Below, piece by piece: positions 18,941 through 28,441 of a stretch of DNA of 64,000 nt. A model generated the notes under the pieces. The model had not been told where the DNA came from. It saw nothing but the letters and a program-made list of their open reading frames with translations, and ran no database searches. The stretch covers positions 372,001 through 436,000 of the forward strand of contig NZ_JACHWJ010000002.1 of the NCBI RefSeq assembly GCF_014191305.1, read 5' to 3'. How positions within the stretch are numbered: the first letter of the stretch is position 1; each line of letters starts with the position of its first letter. This DNA is from Pseudoclavibacter helvolus. Its GTDB lineage: Bacteria > Actinomycetota > Actinomycetes > Actinomycetales > Microbacteriaceae. The position numbers were made by a program, and so were the translations under genes.

Positions 18941-19944
18941 GCTCGGCGCAGCGCGCGGTTGTGCTCGGCAGCGGAAGCTGGGGCACGACGTTCGCGAAGG
19001 TGCTCGCGGATGCGGGCCACGAGGTGACCATCTGGGCGCGTCGCCCCGAGGTCGCGAACGAGATCAACGAGTCGCACCGGAACACGGGCTACCTGCCCGG
19101 CATCGATCTGCCGAGGAACCTGCGCGCGACGCCCGACCTCGTCGAGGCGGTCAGCGGGCAGCACTTCGTGTTCGTCTCGGTGCCCGCGCAGACGGCGCGC
19201 GAGCTCGCCGTGCAGCTCGCCCCGCTCATCGACGACGACGCCGTCGTCGTGAGCCTCATGAAGGGGGTCGAGCGCTCGAGCGGCCTCCGCATGAGCGAGG
19301 TGCTCGAGGGCGTCCTGGAACTCCCGACCGACCGGATCGCCGTCGCGAGCGGGCCGAACATCGCGCTCGAGATCGCGAAGGAGCAGCCGACCGCGATCGT
19401 CGTCGCGTCGGACAGCGAGGTGACGGCGGTGAGCGTCGCGAAGCTCGCCCGCAACGGCTACCTGAAGTCGTTCGTGAACGTCGACGTCATCGGCACCGAG
19501 TTCGGCGGGGTCCTGAAGAACCTCATCGCCATCGCGGTCGGCATCGTCGACGGCGTCGGCTACGGCGAGAACACCAAGGCCTCCGTTATGACGCGCGGCC
19601 TCGCCGAGATCTCCGACTTCGCCGTCGCCATGGGCGCCCAGGCGTCGACCATGATCGGGCTTGCGGGCCTCGGCGACCTCATCGCGACCTGCGAGTCGCC
19701 GCTGTCACGCAACTTCACAGCGGGCCGGCTCCTCGGGCAGGGCTACGTCTACGACGACGTCGTCGCCCAGATGCAGCAGACCGCGGAGGGCCTTCGATCG
19801 GTCGGGGCGATCCTCGAGCTCGCCGAGCGGCACGGCGTCGACATGCCCATCGCGAAGCAGATCGACGACGTCCTCCACGGCCGCATGAGCCCCGCCGACC
19901 TGGCGCCGCACCTCGCCACCGACGACGGCCCGAGCGGCGAGTAA
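18937..19944 (+). CDS. gpsA: Glycerol-3-phosphate dehydrogenase [NAD(P)+]
   Basis: 335 residues. The N-terminal dinucleotide fold is VLGSGSWGTTFAKVLADAGHEV. The catalytic region contains GGVLKNLIAIAVGIVDG (catalytic Lys) and the C-terminal GLAGLGDLIATC signature. It reduces dihydroxyacetone phosphate to sn-glycerol 3-phosphate for phospholipids. Its start overlaps plsC, and it precedes ddl by 73 bases containing a probable internal promoter. Confidence 0.96.
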   Translation: MSSAQRAVVLGSGSWGTTFAKVLADAGHEVTIWARRPEVANEINESHRNTGYLPGIDLPRNLRATPDLVEAVSGQHFVFVSVPAQTARELAVQLAPLIDDDAVVVSLMKGVERSSGLRMSEVLEGVLELPTDRIAVASGPNIALEIAKEQPTAIVVASDSEVTAVSVAKLARNGYLKSFVNVDVIGTEFGGVLKNLIAIAVGIVDGVGYGENTKASVMTRGLAEISDFAVAMGAQASTMIGLAGLGDLIATCESPLSRNFTAGRLLGQGYVYDDVVAQMQQTAEGLRSVGAILELAERHGVDMPIAKQIDDVLHGRMSPADLAPHLATDDGPSGE

Positions 19945-20017
19945 CGCAGGCTCCCGTTCGTCTCGACCCGTACCCTTGGTAGCCGTGAGCGAAGACTCGC
20001 TCGTGGAAGGAACCCTC

Positions 20018-21208
20018 ATGCCGATTGCACAGCCGAACGCCACCGCATCCGCCGACTCGCGGCCCCTCATCGCCGTCGTCTTCGGCGGCCGGTCGAGCGA
20101 GCACGCGATCTCCTGCGCGACGGCGAGCGGTGTCCTCGGGGCGATCGACCGCGAGAAGTACCGGGTGCTGCCGATCGGCATCACCCGCGACGGCGCCTGG
20201 GTACTGGAGGACGACGACGCGGACAAGTTCGCGCTCGACCCCGAGAACCTGCCGGAGGTCGTCGACAACGGCACGCGCATCCACCTGCCCGACTCGGCGA
20301 AGCACCGTGAGGTGACGGTCTCCCGTGTCGAGGGCGACGCACTCGGGGCTGAAGCGGGCGCAGAGCTCACCGAGCGCACCTCGCTCGGTGAAGTGGACCT
20401 GGTCTTCCCGATCCTCCACGGCCCGTTCGGCGAGGACGGCACCGTGCAGGGCATGCTCGAGCTCGTCGGCCTGCCGTTCGTCGGCTCGTCCGTGCTCGCG
20501 GCCAGCGTTGGCATGGACAAGCACTACACGAAGATCGTGCTCCGGGATGCGGGTCTTCAGGTCGCCGACGGCGTCACGATCACGCAGCACCAGTGGGACA
20601 CGCAGGGCGAGTCCCTCGCATCCGAGGTCGTCGATCGACTCGGACTTCCCGTCTTCATCAAGCCGGCTCGCGCAGGCTCGAGCGTCGGTGTGAGCAAGGT
20701 CGCGGCGCTCGAGGAGTTCGCCGCCGCCATGACGACGGCGCTCGCGGAGGACGACCACGTGCTTGTCGAGGCCGCGGTTGTCGGGCGCGAGGTGGAGATC
20801 GCCGTACTCGAGTCGCGTCCGGGTGAGCGCGCACGAGCCTCGGTCGCTGGCGAGATCGTCATGACGAAGGCCGAATTCTACGACTTCGAGGCGAAGTACC
20901 TCGACGACTCTGGCGTCGAGCTGCGCTGCCCCGCCGAGCTGAGCGACGAGCTGCTCGCCGAGATGGCGGAGCTCGGCGTTCGTGCCTTCGAGGCGCTTGG
21001 CGCTTCGGGCCTCGCCCGAGTCGACTTCTTCCTTACCGACGACGGGTTCGTCGTCAACGAGATCAACACGATGCCCGGTTTCACGCCCATCTCGATGTTC
21101 CCGAAGTGCTGGCAGGCGAGCGGCATGAGCTACCCGGAGCTCATCACCGAGCTCATCGAAGTCGCGAGCGCGCACGCGGCGGCTCGCGAGGCACGGCTCA
21201 CGCGCTAG
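20018..21208 (+). CDS. ddl: D-alanine--D-alanine ligase
   Basis: 396 residues from ATG 20018, which has a good ribosome site (GGAAGGAA). A GTG at 19985, 8 bases after a TACCCT -10-like box, is an alternative leaderless start. ATP-grasp ligase motifs are present: VVFGGRSSEHAISCA, HGPFGEDGTVQGMLELVGLPFVG split over the substrate region, and VNEINTMPGFTPISMFPK for metal and phosphate binding. It joins two D-alanines for the lipid II stem peptide, complementing murA upstream. A palindromic terminator follows. Confidence 0.96.
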   Translation: MPIAQPNATASADSRPLIAVVFGGRSSEHAISCATASGVLGAIDREKYRVLPIGITRDGAWVLEDDDADKFALDPENLPEVVDNGTRIHLPDSAKHREVTVSRVEGDALGAEAGAELTERTSLGEVDLVFPILHGPFGEDGTVQGMLELVGLPFVGSSVLAASVGMDKHYTKIVLRDAGLQVADGVTITQHQWDTQGESLASEVVDRLGLPVFIKPARAGSSVGVSKVAALEEFAAAMTTALAEDDHVLVEAAVVGREVEIAVLESRPGERARASVAGEIVMTKAEFYDFEAKYLDDSGVELRCPAELSDELLAEMAELGVRAFEALGASGLARVDFFLTDDGFVVNEINTMPGFTPISMFPKCWQASGMSYPELITELIEVASAHAAAREARLTR

Positions 21209-21230
21209 CTGTTCGGCCGTGGAGCGCCAG

Positions 21231-21248
21231 CCGGCCCGCGCGGGCCGG
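21231..21248. terminator. Palindromic terminator between ddl and the DUF3515 gene
   Basis: CCGGCCCGCGCGGGCCGG is an 18-bp perfect palindrome followed by TTGTTGTG. It sits between convergent genes and could serve both strands. Confidence 0.6.
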
Positions 21249-21259
21249 TTGTTGTGCCC

Positions 21260-21757
21260 CTACTGGGCTCCGAGGACGTCGTCGGCGCCGACGCACGCGC
21301 CCGTCTTCGGGAGCTTCGCGACGGCGTTCTCGAGGTCGATGAGCACCGCGGTGCCAGAGACCACGTCGGAGTCGACGATGACCTCGACGGCGGGGGTGCG
21401 CCCGTAGCTCGTGAAACGGTACGTGGGCGCCTGGCTGTCGTCGAGCACCCAGTCGATGCCGTTGAGGTTCTGGCAGTAGTCGGTGGTCGGCCCCGGCGTC
21501 GGCACGCCGCAGCGCAGCAGCACGCCGGCCGGCGTTCCCCACGCCCCAGTGGCCTGGGCGTTGGTGAGCCGCAACTCGAGCCCGTCGACGGTCGAGGGGA
21601 GGCGCACGGAGACCTCGGCGCACTCGGGGGCCGCGGCGTCCGGCGCGGGTTCCATAGGCACGCTCGCGCTATTGCAGGCGGTGAGGAGCACGATGGATGC
21701 GGCGGTCGCGAGCGCGGCTGAGCCGATTCGCGAGAGTGAGCGGGAGGTTCGAGACAT
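21260..21757 (-). CDS. DUF3515-family lipoprotein
   Basis: 165 residues. The start at 21757 has a GGGAG ribosome site. A lipoprotein signal ends at LLTAC with Cys28 as the lipidated residue, so the protein is tethered outside the membrane. The mature part contains CAEVSVRLPSTVDGLELR and several paired cysteines, consistent with the DUF3515 family, which is actinobacterial and of unknown function. It is divergent from thiL with only 24 bases between the two starts. In many actinobacteria DUF3515 genes sit between ddl and thiL, as here. Confidence 0.85.
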   Translation of the reverse strand: MSRTSRSLSRIGSAALATAASIVLLTACNSASVPMEPAPDAAAPECAEVSVRLPSTVDGLELRLTNAQATGAWGTPAGVLLRCGVPTPGPTTDYCQNLNGIDWVLDDSQAPTYRFTSYGRTPAVEVIVDSDVVSGTAVLIDLENAVAKLPKTGACVGADDVLGAQ

Positions 21758-21781
21758 TTGCTCCCAGGCTATCGTGAACGG

Positions 21782-22915
21782 GTGCCTGCTCTCCCCGACG
21801 AAGCCGCCCGCCGCCCCGCCTCTGCCGCACTGACCGTTGGCGAAAGCCGTGAGGCTGAGGTGCTGCGGCGCATCCTCGCGAGGGTCCCAGCGTCTGCCGC
21901 CGCCGTGCTCGGGGCCGGCGACGACGCCGCTGTGCTCTCGGCGGGTGATGGGCGGGTGGTCATCACGACCGATCTCATGATCGAGGGGCCGGACTTCCGA
22001 CTCGCCTGGTCGTCGCCTCGCGACCTTGCACGGAAGGCCTGCGCCTCGAACCTCGCCGATGTCGCCGCGATGGGCGCCACCCCGACGGGGATCACCGTGG
22101 CGCTCGCGCTGCCCGGCGAGACCGAGGTCTCCTGGGTTGAGGAGCTCGCTGAGGGCTTCGCGGAGGGGCTCGCAGACATGGCGCCCGGCTGCGGCGTCAT
22201 CGGCGGCGACCTCTCGACGAGCGAGCAGCTCACGATCGCTATCACGGCGTTCGGTGATCTGGGCGGGGGAGACGCGGTGTTGCGATCCGGTGCCAAGGCC
22301 GGGGACGTCCTGGCGCTCAGCGGCCCGGCCGGTCGCAGCGGCGCCGGTCTCTCGCTGCTCTACTCGCTCGCCCGGAATGCGCGAGGCGAGGCCCTGGCTG
22401 AGGGCATCGCGGCCCTGCGCGCGCGCGGCGAGGCCGTGGCCGCAGTGATCGACTGGCATGTGGCCCCCACGATCGACGCCTCTCTCGGTCTCGCGGCCAG
22501 AGCCGCCGGCGCAACGGCCATGATGGACGTCTCAGACGGGCTCCTGCTCGACGCCGCCAGGCTGGCGCGTGCCAGCGGCGTGCAACTGGAGATCGAAACC
22601 TCGTGGCTCTCCTCCGACGTCGCAGCCGTTGAAGCCGCGCTTGGTGCTGCCGTGCCGGGACTTGCTGGCGAGGAGCGGCGCGCTCGAGCCACTGAGCTGG
22701 TCGTGGTCGGCGGCGAGGATCACGGCTTGCTCGCGGCCTTCCCGGCCGGGACGACGCTGCCGGACGGCTTCAGAGCCATCGGGCGGGTGCATCCGCTGCC
22801 CGACGGGAGCGAACCATCGGTGAAGGTCGACGGCGAGCCGAGGGATGCGCGGGGCTGGGACCCTTACGCCTGGGACTTCTCCTCGTCTGACTCCTCGACG
22901 GGGCTCGCCTCGTAG
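21782..22915 (+). CDS. thiL: Thiamine-monophosphate kinase
   Basis: 377 residues from GTG 21782, 6 bases after a TATCGT -10-like box, suggesting a leaderless mRNA. It phosphorylates thiamine phosphate to thiamine diphosphate. Family signatures are the N-terminal GAGDDAAVL, TTDLMIEGPDF and ASNLADVAAMGATPTG (metal-binding Asp residues), and the MMDVSDGLLLDAARLA nucleotide/metal motif. The 3' end overlaps the convergent rsmD gene by 52 bases. An in-frame upstream start at 21758 would run into the divergent promoter. Confidence 0.94.
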   Translation: MPALPDEAARRPASAALTVGESREAEVLRRILARVPASAAAVLGAGDDAAVLSAGDGRVVITTDLMIEGPDFRLAWSSPRDLARKACASNLADVAAMGATPTGITVALALPGETEVSWVEELAEGFAEGLADMAPGCGVIGGDLSTSEQLTIAITAFGDLGGGDAVLRSGAKAGDVLALSGPAGRSGAGLSLLYSLARNARGEALAEGIAALRARGEAVAAVIDWHVAPTIDASLGLAARAAGATAMMDVSDGLLLDAARLARASGVQLEIETSWLSSDVAAVEAALGAAVPGLAGEERRARATELVVVGGEDHGLLAAFPAGTTLPDGFRAIGRVHPLPDGSEPSVKVDGEPRDARGWDPYAWDFSSSDSSTGLAS

Positions 22916-23475
22916 CTGTAGACGATCGTCTCGCCGTAGGCCTTGCGTCGCAGCGGCTCGAAGCTCTCCGGCACGAGCGGCGCGGGGGAGCGTGATCCGC
23001 GTTCGATCACGACGACCGCCTCAGGCGCGAGGTGCGGCACAAGCGCTTCGAGTGCTTCCGTGAGCTCGGCCTCGCCGAGTTCGTACGGGGGGTCGATGAA
23101 GACGAGCTCGAAGAGCTGGCCTGGGGGCGTTCGCAGGAAGCTGGCCACGGAGTTCTGCGCGATGCGCGACGTCACCGTGCGCCGTCCCTGCTCGCGCGCC
23201 ACCCGAGCGAGCAGCTCGGCGTTCGCCCGCAGCACGCTGGCGGCCGACTTGGACTGCTCGACGAGCACGGCCGTGGATGCGCCACGGCTGAGGGCCTCGA
23301 ATGCGAGCGCACCGGAGCCTGCGTACAGGTCGAGGACGGCGACGCCGCCGAGGTCGAGGAGCGACTCGAGCGAGGAGAACATCGCCTCACGAACTCGGTC
23401 GCTCGTGGGGCGCGTACCGCTCTTGGGGACGGCGAGCGAGTGGCCCCTGGCGGCTCCGGCGATGATGCGTGTCAC
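22864..23475 (-). CDS. rsmD: 16S rRNA (guanine(966)-N(2))-methyltransferase
   Basis: 203 residues. Typical N-terminus MTRIIAGAARGHSL with GTRPTSDRVREAMFSSL, the SAM-binding motif VLDLYAGSGALAFEAL, and the amino-methyltransferase motif IDPPYEL. It methylates G966 of 16S rRNA in the small ribosomal subunit. The gene is often next to coaD; here coaD lies 8 kb away because a MoxR operon and recG lie between. It is divergent from the MoxR gene at 23583. Confidence 0.94.
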   Translation of the reverse strand: MTRIIAGAARGHSLAVPKSGTRPTSDRVREAMFSSLESLLDLGGVAVLDLYAGSGALAFEALSRGASTAVLVEQSKSAASVLRANAELLARVAREQGRRTVTSRIAQNSVASFLRTPPGQLFELVFIDPPYELGEAELTEALEALVPHLAPEAVVVIERGSRSPAPLVPESFEPLRRKAYGETIVYSYEASPVEESDEEKSQA

Positions 23476-23582
23476 GCAGTGATCGTAGCCGCGAGCGGGG
23501 GAGTGTCATACACAGCGGAGAGCGGTTGGCCGAATTTGTCGGGGGTGCGTGGAATGATGGGCACTTGAATTCGGAGGTGGCC

Positions 23583-24644
23583 ATGGAATACGGCAACAGC
23601 GCGGAAACCGCAGCAGCGGGGGCCATGCCTGCTCAGCGGACTCCTTCTGCAGAGCGAGCTGGAAGAACTCGCGCATCGAGCACGGCCGTCGCGTTGCAGG
23701 ACGGCGCGCGGCAGATCCGCGAGAGCGTGTCTTCGGTCATCTCCGGCAAGGACGAGCAGGTGCACCTCGCGGTCGTCGTGCTCCTCGCCGGCGGCCACCT
23801 GCTGGTCGAGGACGTGCCTGGCGTCGGCAAGACGGTGCTCGCGAAGACGCTGGCCGCGGCGATGGACTCGAGCGTGAGCCGCATCCAGTTCACCCCGGAC
23901 CTTCTGCCCTCCGACGTGACGGGCGTCGCGATCTACGACCAGGTCGAGCGGCGCTTCGAGTTCCAGCAGGGGCCCGTGTTCGCGAATGTCGTCATCGGCG
24001 ACGAGATCAACCGCGCCTCGCCGAAGACCCAGTCGGCGTTGCTCGAGTGCATGGAAGAGGGCCAGGTCACGGTCGACGGCGTCACCCACAAGCTTCCTGC
24101 GCCCTTCACGGTGTTCGCGACCCAGAACCCCTCTGAGATGGAGGGCACGTACGCACTCCCGGAGGCGCAGCGCGACCGCTTCATGGCGCGCATGTCGATG
24201 GGCTACCCGGAGCGTGACGACGAGCTGGCGATGGTCGATCGCCGCGACTCGAGCGACCCCCTCGCCAGCGTGCGCGCCTCGCTGAGCGCTACCGACGTGT
24301 CCAACATGATCGAGCAGGCGTCGCGAATCTACGTAGCCCCCGCCATCAAGCAGTACATCGTCGACCTCGCCCGGGCCACCCGCGAGCACGCCGACGTGCG
24401 CGTCGGCGTGAGCCCACGCGCCACACTGCACCTCGTGCGCGCCTCGCGGGCCGCTGCGGCCGTCGCCGGTCGCGACTTCGTGGTGCCGGACGACGTGGCG
24501 AAGCTCGTCGGTCCGGTCTTCGCGCACCGTCTCGTGCTGAGCGCCCGCGGTTCGCGGGGTACGGCGGCCTCGGCGTCTGCCGCCCGCATCATCGATCAGA
24601 TCTCCCAGCAGATCGCCGTCCCCACGAGCGCGGCGACCGCGTAG
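23583..24644 (+). CDS. MoxR-family AAA+ ATPase (second copy)
   Basis: 353 residues. The ATG at 23583 follows GGAGG at 23573-23577. Walker A is EDVPGVGKTVLAKTL, Walker B is GDEINRASPKTQSALLE, sensor 1 is FATQNP, and there is an arginine-rich C-terminal helical lid. Like the copy at 8935 it heads a MoxR-DUF58-transglutaminase set, here followed by recG. MoxR/DUF58/transglutaminase trios are widespread in bacteria and are thought to assemble or process envelope proteins. This copy is the probable ancestral, catalytically complete version in this genome. Confidence 0.93.
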   Translation: MEYGNSAETAAAGAMPAQRTPSAERAGRTRASSTAVALQDGARQIRESVSSVISGKDEQVHLAVVVLLAGGHLLVEDVPGVGKTVLAKTLAAAMDSSVSRIQFTPDLLPSDVTGVAIYDQVERRFEFQQGPVFANVVIGDEINRASPKTQSALLECMEEGQVTVDGVTHKLPAPFTVFATQNPSEMEGTYALPEAQRDRFMARMSMGYPERDDELAMVDRRDSSDPLASVRASLSATDVSNMIEQASRIYVAPAIKQYIVDLARATREHADVRVGVSPRATLHLVRASRAAAAVAGRDFVVPDDVAKLVGPVFAHRLVLSARGSRGTAASASAARIIDQISQQIAVPTSAATA

Positions 24645-24647
24645 CGC

Positions 24648-25970
24648 GTGGCGACGAGGCGTATCGAGAGGCGGCTCAGGCCCACCAGCCGCGCCATCGG
24701 ACTGGTGGTGATCGGCGTGCTGCTGGCGGCCGCTGCCGTTGTGTTCGGCCGGGGCGAGCTGCTCGCGCTCGGCGGCTTCCTCGTCGCATTGCCCATCGTC
24801 GCCTTCGTCCTTCGCCTCATCTGGCGTCCGCGCCTCGAGGCCGAGCGCACCATCTACCCGACGACACTCGCCGTGGGCGACCGGATGCGCGTGGTCACCG
24901 AGGTGCGGAACCGCTCCTGGATCGCCCTCGAGCCGAGTTCCTACATGGACCTGCTGCCAGGTGCCGAGCCCTCGAGCATCGGCGGCGTGCTGCCGGCGAT
25001 CGGGTCGCGATTCAACCGCAACGAAGACAAGCGCCGTCGCCGCGTCGCATACGGCATCGATTCCATGCGCCGCGGAGTCCATGAGGTCGGCCCGCTGTTC
25101 TTCGACAACATCGACGGCCTTGGGCTGACAAGGCGAGTCCTCAAGATCGGCGAGGCGACCTCGGTGGAGGTCTGGCCCCGCGTCGTCGAGCTGCCGGCCA
25201 TGTCGGTACCGAGCGGCAAGAGCGGCGGTGAGGTCGAGGCCGGCGTCGCGCAGTCGGGTGACTCCGACGATGTGCTGACACGTGACTACCGGCGAGGCGA
25301 CCCGTTGCGGCGCATCCACTGGCGTGCGACGGCGCACGCCGGGGAATTGCGAGTGCGCCAGGAGGAGCACCACGCTGAGGACACCTCGGTCGTGATCCTC
25401 GACACGAGTGAGGCGCAGGCAGGCGAGGAACCGAAGGCGCCGCTGACACTCATCGACCTCATGAACGAGCAAGCCCTCCCTGCGACCGCCGTGGACGCCG
25501 AGTTCGAGCTCGCCGTCTCGCTCGCTGCCTCCGTGCTCGCGCGTTTCCACCGCTTCGGCTACGAAACTGAGCTGTTCGAGACGCACGCCCACCCAGAAGG
25601 TGACACCGAGAGCACGCGCACCCCGTCAGAGGAAGCCCTGGAGGGCGTCATGCGCCGCCTCATGCTGACGCAGCCCCACTCGGCGGACGCCGAGCGACGG
25701 GAAGCCTGCGCCGAGGTCGTCGACGACATCTCCCGTGTCGCGCGCACGCCCGTCGTCTACGTGCACAGACACCTCGCCGGAGAGGGGCTGACGGCCATCC
25801 GCTCGCTCTCATCGTTCGCATCGCCCGCACTCGCGCTCATCGTCTCCGCGAAGCCCGTGCCGCCAGCCACGCTGAAATCGTTCACCGAAGCCGGCTGGAA
25901 CGTCGCCGTCTACTCACCCGCCCGAGCCAAGCCGTTCACCCCGGTGCTTGAGCTGGAGGCCACTGCATGA
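24648..25970 (+). CDS. DUF58 protein with intact MIDAS-like aspartate
   Basis: 440 residues from GTG 24648, 3 bases after the MoxR stop. Two N-terminal transmembrane helices lie at about residues 15-60. The DUF58 signature YRRGDPLRRIHWRATAH is followed by VVILDTSEA, with Asp252 at the vWA-like metal position. The DUF58 protein at 9966 has Gln at this place. It is probably the membrane partner of the adjacent MoxR ATPase. Its stop overlaps the next gene by 4 bases (ATGA). Confidence 0.9.
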   Translation: MATRRIERRLRPTSRAIGLVVIGVLLAAAAVVFGRGELLALGGFLVALPIVAFVLRLIWRPRLEAERTIYPTTLAVGDRMRVVTEVRNRSWIALEPSSYMDLLPGAEPSSIGGVLPAIGSRFNRNEDKRRRRVAYGIDSMRRGVHEVGPLFFDNIDGLGLTRRVLKIGEATSVEVWPRVVELPAMSVPSGKSGGEVEAGVAQSGDSDDVLTRDYRRGDPLRRIHWRATAHAGELRVRQEEHHAEDTSVVILDTSEAQAGEEPKAPLTLIDLMNEQALPATAVDAEFELAVSLAASVLARFHRFGYETELFETHAHPEGDTESTRTPSEEALEGVMRRLMLTQPHSADAERREACAEVVDDISRVARTPVVYVHRHLAGEGLTAIRSLSSFASPALALIVSAKPVPPATLKSFTEAGWNVAVYSPARAKPFTPVLELEATA

Positions 25971-28441
25971 GCACGCAAGCGAAGACTACGGCGCAGATGC
26001 GTCGACGCCAGGGCTGGAAGGGCACGCCAGGGGCCAACGGCTCGTGGGTTGTCACGGTCGCCCTCGCCGTCTTGATCTTCAGCGCGACGAACCTCCTCTG
26101 GCCGATCTTCGACACGAACTCCTGGTCGGCGAAGGCCATCGTCCTCGTCACGATCATGCTCGGCGCGGCAGCGCTCGTGCGAACGTTCACGGGCTCCCAG
26201 CTGTGGGCGCTCATCGCCTCGATCGTCGGTGGCGCCGTTGTGCTCGTCGGATTCACGGGGCGGGGGTCGCCGCGCGCGACCGTCGAAGGCTGGGGCGTGC
26301 TCACCGAGCAGCTCGTCGAACAGCTGCGCTCGGACGCAGCTCCTCTGCGCGAGACCGAAGCGATGACGATGCTCGTGCTCATCGGCGTCGCCGTCATCGT
26401 GGTGCTCTGCGACTTCTTCGTCTTCGGTATCAGGGGTCGCTCGCTCGCGATGCTGCCGCTGCTCGCCTTCCCGCTCATCCCCATGGCGCTCGGCGTCGAC
26501 GCCTTCGACGGCTGGTCCTACGTGTTCGCCGCGCTGGCGCTCGCGGTCTTCCTCTACGCGGTCTCGAGCTGGCATCAGCGCGTGCACGACGAGGAACTCT
26601 CGTATCAGGGGTTCCTCGTCGACAACCGGGGCCTCGCAGGCCTCGGCGGAGCGCTCGCCGTCACCGCCGTCTCGCTCGTCGCGGTGCTCGTCGCATCGAC
26701 GGTTGTGCCCGCGCCGACCGGCATCGAGGCGATCAGGCAGGCCTCGACTTCAGGGCTCTCCACGAACCGAGCGAACCCGATCATCGACCTCGGCGAGGAC
26801 CTGCGCCGCAACAACCCGGTCGAGGTGCTCCGCTACGCCACGACCACCGACCAGGGCTCGCTCCCGTACCTGACGCTGCAGACGCTCAGCGATCTGAGCG
26901 GGAGCGACGACTGGATGCCGGGTGCCTTCGACGGGAACCGGCCCGTCGACGGCGGCGACCTGCCTCTCCCCACCGGCGTGAGCGCTGGAGCGCAGTCAAG
27001 CGAGTTCACGACGCGCATCGTCCTCAACGACGGCGTCAGCTCGTTCTTGCCTCGCCCCGGCTTCGCGGCCAACGTCATCGACCTGCAGGGGGAGTTCCTC
27101 CTCGATCAGCAGACGGGCGACGTGCGCAGCGCGAACGACGAGGCGCTCGCGCAGAACTACGAGATCCAGACGGTTGTGCCAACACCGAGCTTCGAGGTCA
27201 TCTCCCAGCTCGACGTCGAGGTCCCGCCGGAGCTCGAGCCCCTCACGCAAGTGCCTGAGGGGCCGAGCACCGATCGCATCCGCGAGGTTCTCAGCGGGAT
27301 CGTCGATGAGACTGCGCCGACCGGCACGCAGGCGCTGCAGTTGCAGGCGTTCTTCGCAGACGGCTTCGCCTACTCGGAGACCGCTCCGGTCCAGCAGGGG
27401 TACGACGGCACGAGCCTCGATGTCATCGCCGAGTTCCTGGAGGCCCGGGCGGGCTACTGCGTGCACTACGCGTCCTCGATGGCGGTCATGGCGCGCATGC
27501 TCGGTATACCTTCCCGCATCGGCGTCGGCTTCACACCGGGCTCCGCAGGTGAGCTGAACGCCGAGGGGCAGCCGGTCTACACCGTGACGAGCGACCAGCT
27601 CCACGCCTGGGCTGAGCTCTACCTGCCAGGCCACGGCTGGGTCATGTTCGAGACGACGCCGGCTGGCGCGCTCGGCAACCTCGTCGCACCCGGCCCCGGT
27701 GAGACGACGGCGCCCACCACCGATCCGTTCGAAACGACGACCCCGACCCCGACGCCCGTCGAGACCGAGAGCACGGGCGCACCAACCGCGCCACCAGAGA
27801 CGCCCACGCCGACGCCCACGCCGACCGACGGCATCGAGAGCGCAGGAGAGCAGGACGGCGACGAGGCTGGGGTCGACCTCACCGCCCTGTTCGTCTCGCT
27901 CGCGGTCATCGCCGGTCTGCTCGCCGTCGCCGCGCTCCTCCTCATCCCTGCCTTCCTCCGCGGTGCCAGGCGTCGCGGGCGCAGGGCCGCGGTCCTGACG
28001 GGCTCACCGCCGCAGCACCCGAGCCCGGGCGGCGCCGCCTGGCAGGAGGTCTCCGAGAGCGCGGTTGACTACGGGATCCGTCTGCCTGCTGGCCTCACGC
28101 CGGAAGCGGTTGTCGACGCCATCGGGCTTGCCATCGCGGTCCCGGAAGACCAAGCAGCTACAGGCACAGGCACAGGCATAGGCACCGATACAGGTTCGGC
28201 CGTCAGGGCTGGCGCCGCGGAGCAGGCAAGCGAGGCTCGCGCAGCGCTCGGCCGCATCAGGGTGGAGCACGAGCACGCCGCCTTCTCCGACCCGGGCAGC
28301 GAGCAGTCTCTGAGGCAAGAGCAACGTGTGGAGCTCTGGAATGATGTCCTCGTGGTCCGTTCCGCACTCCGTTCCTCAGCCACGCCCGCTGCGCGCCGCC
28401 GGGCGGTGCTCGCGCCTGCTTCCCTGTCAGGGAGGCGCTAA
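25967..28441 (+). CDS. Transglutaminase-like membrane protein (TgpA type), catalytic triad intact
   Basis: 824 residues. About six transmembrane helices lie in residues 25-260. An extracytoplasmic transglutaminase-like domain has Cys498 (GYCVHYASSMAVMAR), His546 (LHAWAEL) and the acidic third residue Glu562 (FETTP). A Thr/Pro-rich linker with runs of TPTPTPT, a further transmembrane helix (about 645-670) and a cytoplasmic tail with a DUF4129-like region follow. The active-site residues that the paralogue at 11186 lacks are all present. The stop and the recG start share one base, so recG is translationally coupled to this operon. Confidence 0.92.
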   Translation: MSTQAKTTAQMRRRQGWKGTPGANGSWVVTVALAVLIFSATNLLWPIFDTNSWSAKAIVLVTIMLGAAALVRTFTGSQLWALIASIVGGAVVLVGFTGRGSPRATVEGWGVLTEQLVEQLRSDAAPLRETEAMTMLVLIGVAVIVVLCDFFVFGIRGRSLAMLPLLAFPLIPMALGVDAFDGWSYVFAALALAVFLYAVSSWHQRVHDEELSYQGFLVDNRGLAGLGGALAVTAVSLVAVLVASTVVPAPTGIEAIRQASTSGLSTNRANPIIDLGEDLRRNNPVEVLRYATTTDQGSLPYLTLQTLSDLSGSDDWMPGAFDGNRPVDGGDLPLPTGVSAGAQSSEFTTRIVLNDGVSSFLPRPGFAANVIDLQGEFLLDQQTGDVRSANDEALAQNYEIQTVVPTPSFEVISQLDVEVPPELEPLTQVPEGPSTDRIREVLSGIVDETAPTGTQALQLQAFFADGFAYSETAPVQQGYDGTSLDVIAEFLEARAGYCVHYASSMAVMARMLGIPSRIGVGFTPGSAGELNAEGQPVYTVTSDQLHAWAELYLPGHGWVMFETTPAGALGNLVAPGPGETTAPTTDPFETTTPTPTPVETESTGAPTAPPETPTPTPTPTDGIESAGEQDGDEAGVDLTALFVSLAVIAGLLAVAALLLIPAFLRGARRRGRRAAVLTGSPPQHPSPGGAAWQEVSESAVDYGIRLPAGLTPEAVVDAIGLAIAVPEDQAATGTGTGIGTDTGSAVRAGAAEQASEARAALGRIRVEHEHAAFSDPGSEQSLRQEQRVELWNDVLVVRSALRSSATPAARRRAVLAPASLSGRR

